DNA of 6,716 nt, taken from positions 1 through 6,716 of the forward strand of contig CAIXUF010000952.1 of the NCBI GenBank assembly GCA_903922535.1. Direction: 5' to 3'. Shown piece after piece: positions 6,489-6,716 of the stretch (its first letter is position 1; every line of letters starts with the position of its first letter). Source of the stretch: Candidatus Hydrogenedentota bacterium (GTDB lineage: Bacteria; Hydrogenedentota; Hydrogenedentia; Hydrogenedentiales; CAITNO01). A program made the translations under genes and the position numbers. Below the pieces are notes generated by a model. The model was given only the letters and a program-made list of their open reading frames with translations, did no database searches and was not told the DNA's origin.

Positions 6489-6497
6489 TGATATAAT
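6489..6497 (+). promoter_or_regulatory. Extended -10 promoter candidate, plus strand
   Basis: TGATATAAT at 6489-6497 is a perfect sigma70 -10 (TATAAT, 6492-6497) with the extended -10 TG one base upstream. There is no good -35 at the right distance, which extended -10 promoters can do without. The start point would be near 6504, about 183 nt before the ATG at 6687. Confidence 0.5.
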
Positions 6498-6521
6498 ATC
6501 TAATCTCTTGCGGTGCTACAA
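6493..6521 (-). promoter_or_regulatory. Sigma70-like promoter candidate for the glycosyltransferase pair
   Basis: Read on the minus strand, TTGTAG (6521-6516) and TATTAT (6498-6493) are spaced by exactly 17 nt. The -10 matches five of six consensus positions, the -35 three of six. Transcription would begin near 6486, leaving a leader of about 268 nt before ATG 6218. It shares its -10 bases with the plus-strand candidate, so the two would compete. Confidence 0.4.
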
Positions 6522-6535
6522 ATTTAGGTTGCACC
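6512..6535. promoter_or_regulatory. Imperfect 24-bp palindrome, possible operator
   Basis: Outer arms GGTGC (6512-6516) and GCACC (6531-6535) are perfectly inverted, and 8 of 12 half-site positions are symmetric around an AAATTT centre. It covers the minus-strand -35 candidate and lies just downstream of the plus-strand start, so a bound dimer could affect both directions. No specific regulator is implied. Confidence 0.3.
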
Positions 6536-6686
6536 CGTTGTCTGGAAGCGCGGCGATTAAGAAGTTATGAGATGGACGAGAGCGCTTATTCTTCCTGTCG
6601 CTGCGGGTGAAGGCGGTCGGAGTGCTTGTTTGTCCAGTTTTTGTGTTAATTGTTAATCCGTGGGTCTTGGTGCAGGGAATATTTGC

Positions 6687-6716
6687 ATGACAATAGCGGC
6701 GTGCGTCTCGGCGATG
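6687..6716 (+). CDS. Probable start of a gene truncated by the window edge
   Basis: ATG at 6687 is preceded by AGGGA at 6674-6678 with 8 nt spacing. The frame is open for the ten codons left in the window (MTIAACVSAM). This is too short to identify. The good ribosome binding site and the upstream extended -10 promoter are the support for a real start; position and direction make it divergent from the glycosyltransferase pair. Confidence 0.35.
   Translation, partial: MTIAACVSAM

Larger units (their letters stand above)
6219..6686. other. Divergent intergenic region, 468 bp
   Basis: It separates the minus-strand glycosyltransferase pair from the likely plus-strand gene at 6687. It holds promoter candidates for both directions near 6489-6521 and an imperfect palindrome at 6512-6535. 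A 7-bp inverted repeat lies at 6311-6317 and 6351-6357 (GTCTTGG/CCAAGAC), overlapping the small palindrome CCAAGACTTGG at 6351-6361. There is a GAACG/CGTTC pair around 6451-6463 and a tandem TGTTAAT at 6644-6657. ORFs in this region have no ribosome binding sites and no recognisable protein features, so I do not call them. The minus-strand transcript would have a leader of roughly 270 nt, which could hold a regulatory RNA I cannot identify. Confidence 0.55.

Noticed and set aside
6202..6534. A 110-codon minus-strand frame starting with GTG in the divergent region
   Set aside because: It has no ribosome binding site, overlaps the start of the glycosyltransferase gene, would span its promoter candidate, and has no protein-like features that I recognise.
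6567..6656. A 29-codon plus-strand ORF (starts MRWTRALILP) before the gene at 6687
   Set aside because: It has a weak ribosome binding site, no recognisable features, and is short enough to be chance. It could be a leader peptide but nothing supports it.
1..6716. CRISPR array, insertion sequence, tRNA, rRNA, integrase or attachment sites
   Set aside because: I looked for regularly spaced direct repeats, transposase motifs, terminal inverted repeats and tRNA-like folds and saw none. Without tools, a very degenerate element could be missed.

Overview
The window looks like a piece of a GC-rich bacterial chromosome. Genes are compact, Shine-Dalgarno motifs and sigma70-like promoters are visible, and there are no introns. 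The gene set is secreted Ig-like repeats of the Kre9/KNH type, a fused fucokinase/GDP-fucose synthesising enzyme, and a bacterial STELLO-type glycosyltransferase. It recalls large environmental genomes of the Planctomycetes-Verrucomicrobia-Lentisphaerae or Hydrogenedentota kind. That placement is only an impression: there is no rRNA or other marker gene here.

Layout. (1) 1-350, + strand: the 3' end of a secreted protein built from roughly 99-residue Ig-like repeats, followed by a strong hairpin terminator at 399-433. (2) 434-705: a leader region with a bulged stem-loop, a possible 58-codon ORF with a good ribosome binding site, and a weak promoter candidate. (3) 706-3900, + strand: a 1064-residue bifunctional L-fucokinase / L-fucose-1-phosphate guanylyltransferase (fkp type), the best-supported gene. 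(4) 3901-4002: a short convergent gap with a weak hairpin. (5) 4003-6218, - strand: two tightly coupled genes. The promoter-proximal gene (5061-6218) encodes a putative GT-B-like glycosyltransferase of no family I can name. The distal gene (4003-5058) encodes a STELLO (DUF288) family glycosyltransferase. (6) 6219-6686: a 468-bp divergent intergenic region with back-to-back promoter candidates and an imperfect palindrome between or over them. (7) 6687-6716, + strand: the likely first ten codons of a further gene that runs off the window.

How they may work together. Fkp makes GDP-L-fucose from free L-fucose and can feed fucosylation of a surface glycan or glycoprotein. The two minus-strand genes look like enzymes that act on sugars or glycans, and they are translationally coupled, so they probably act in the same process. 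Whether they use the GDP-fucose from the convergent gene is inference from proximity only. The STELLO-type protein and its unassigned partner are the most likely place for an undescribed activity in this window.
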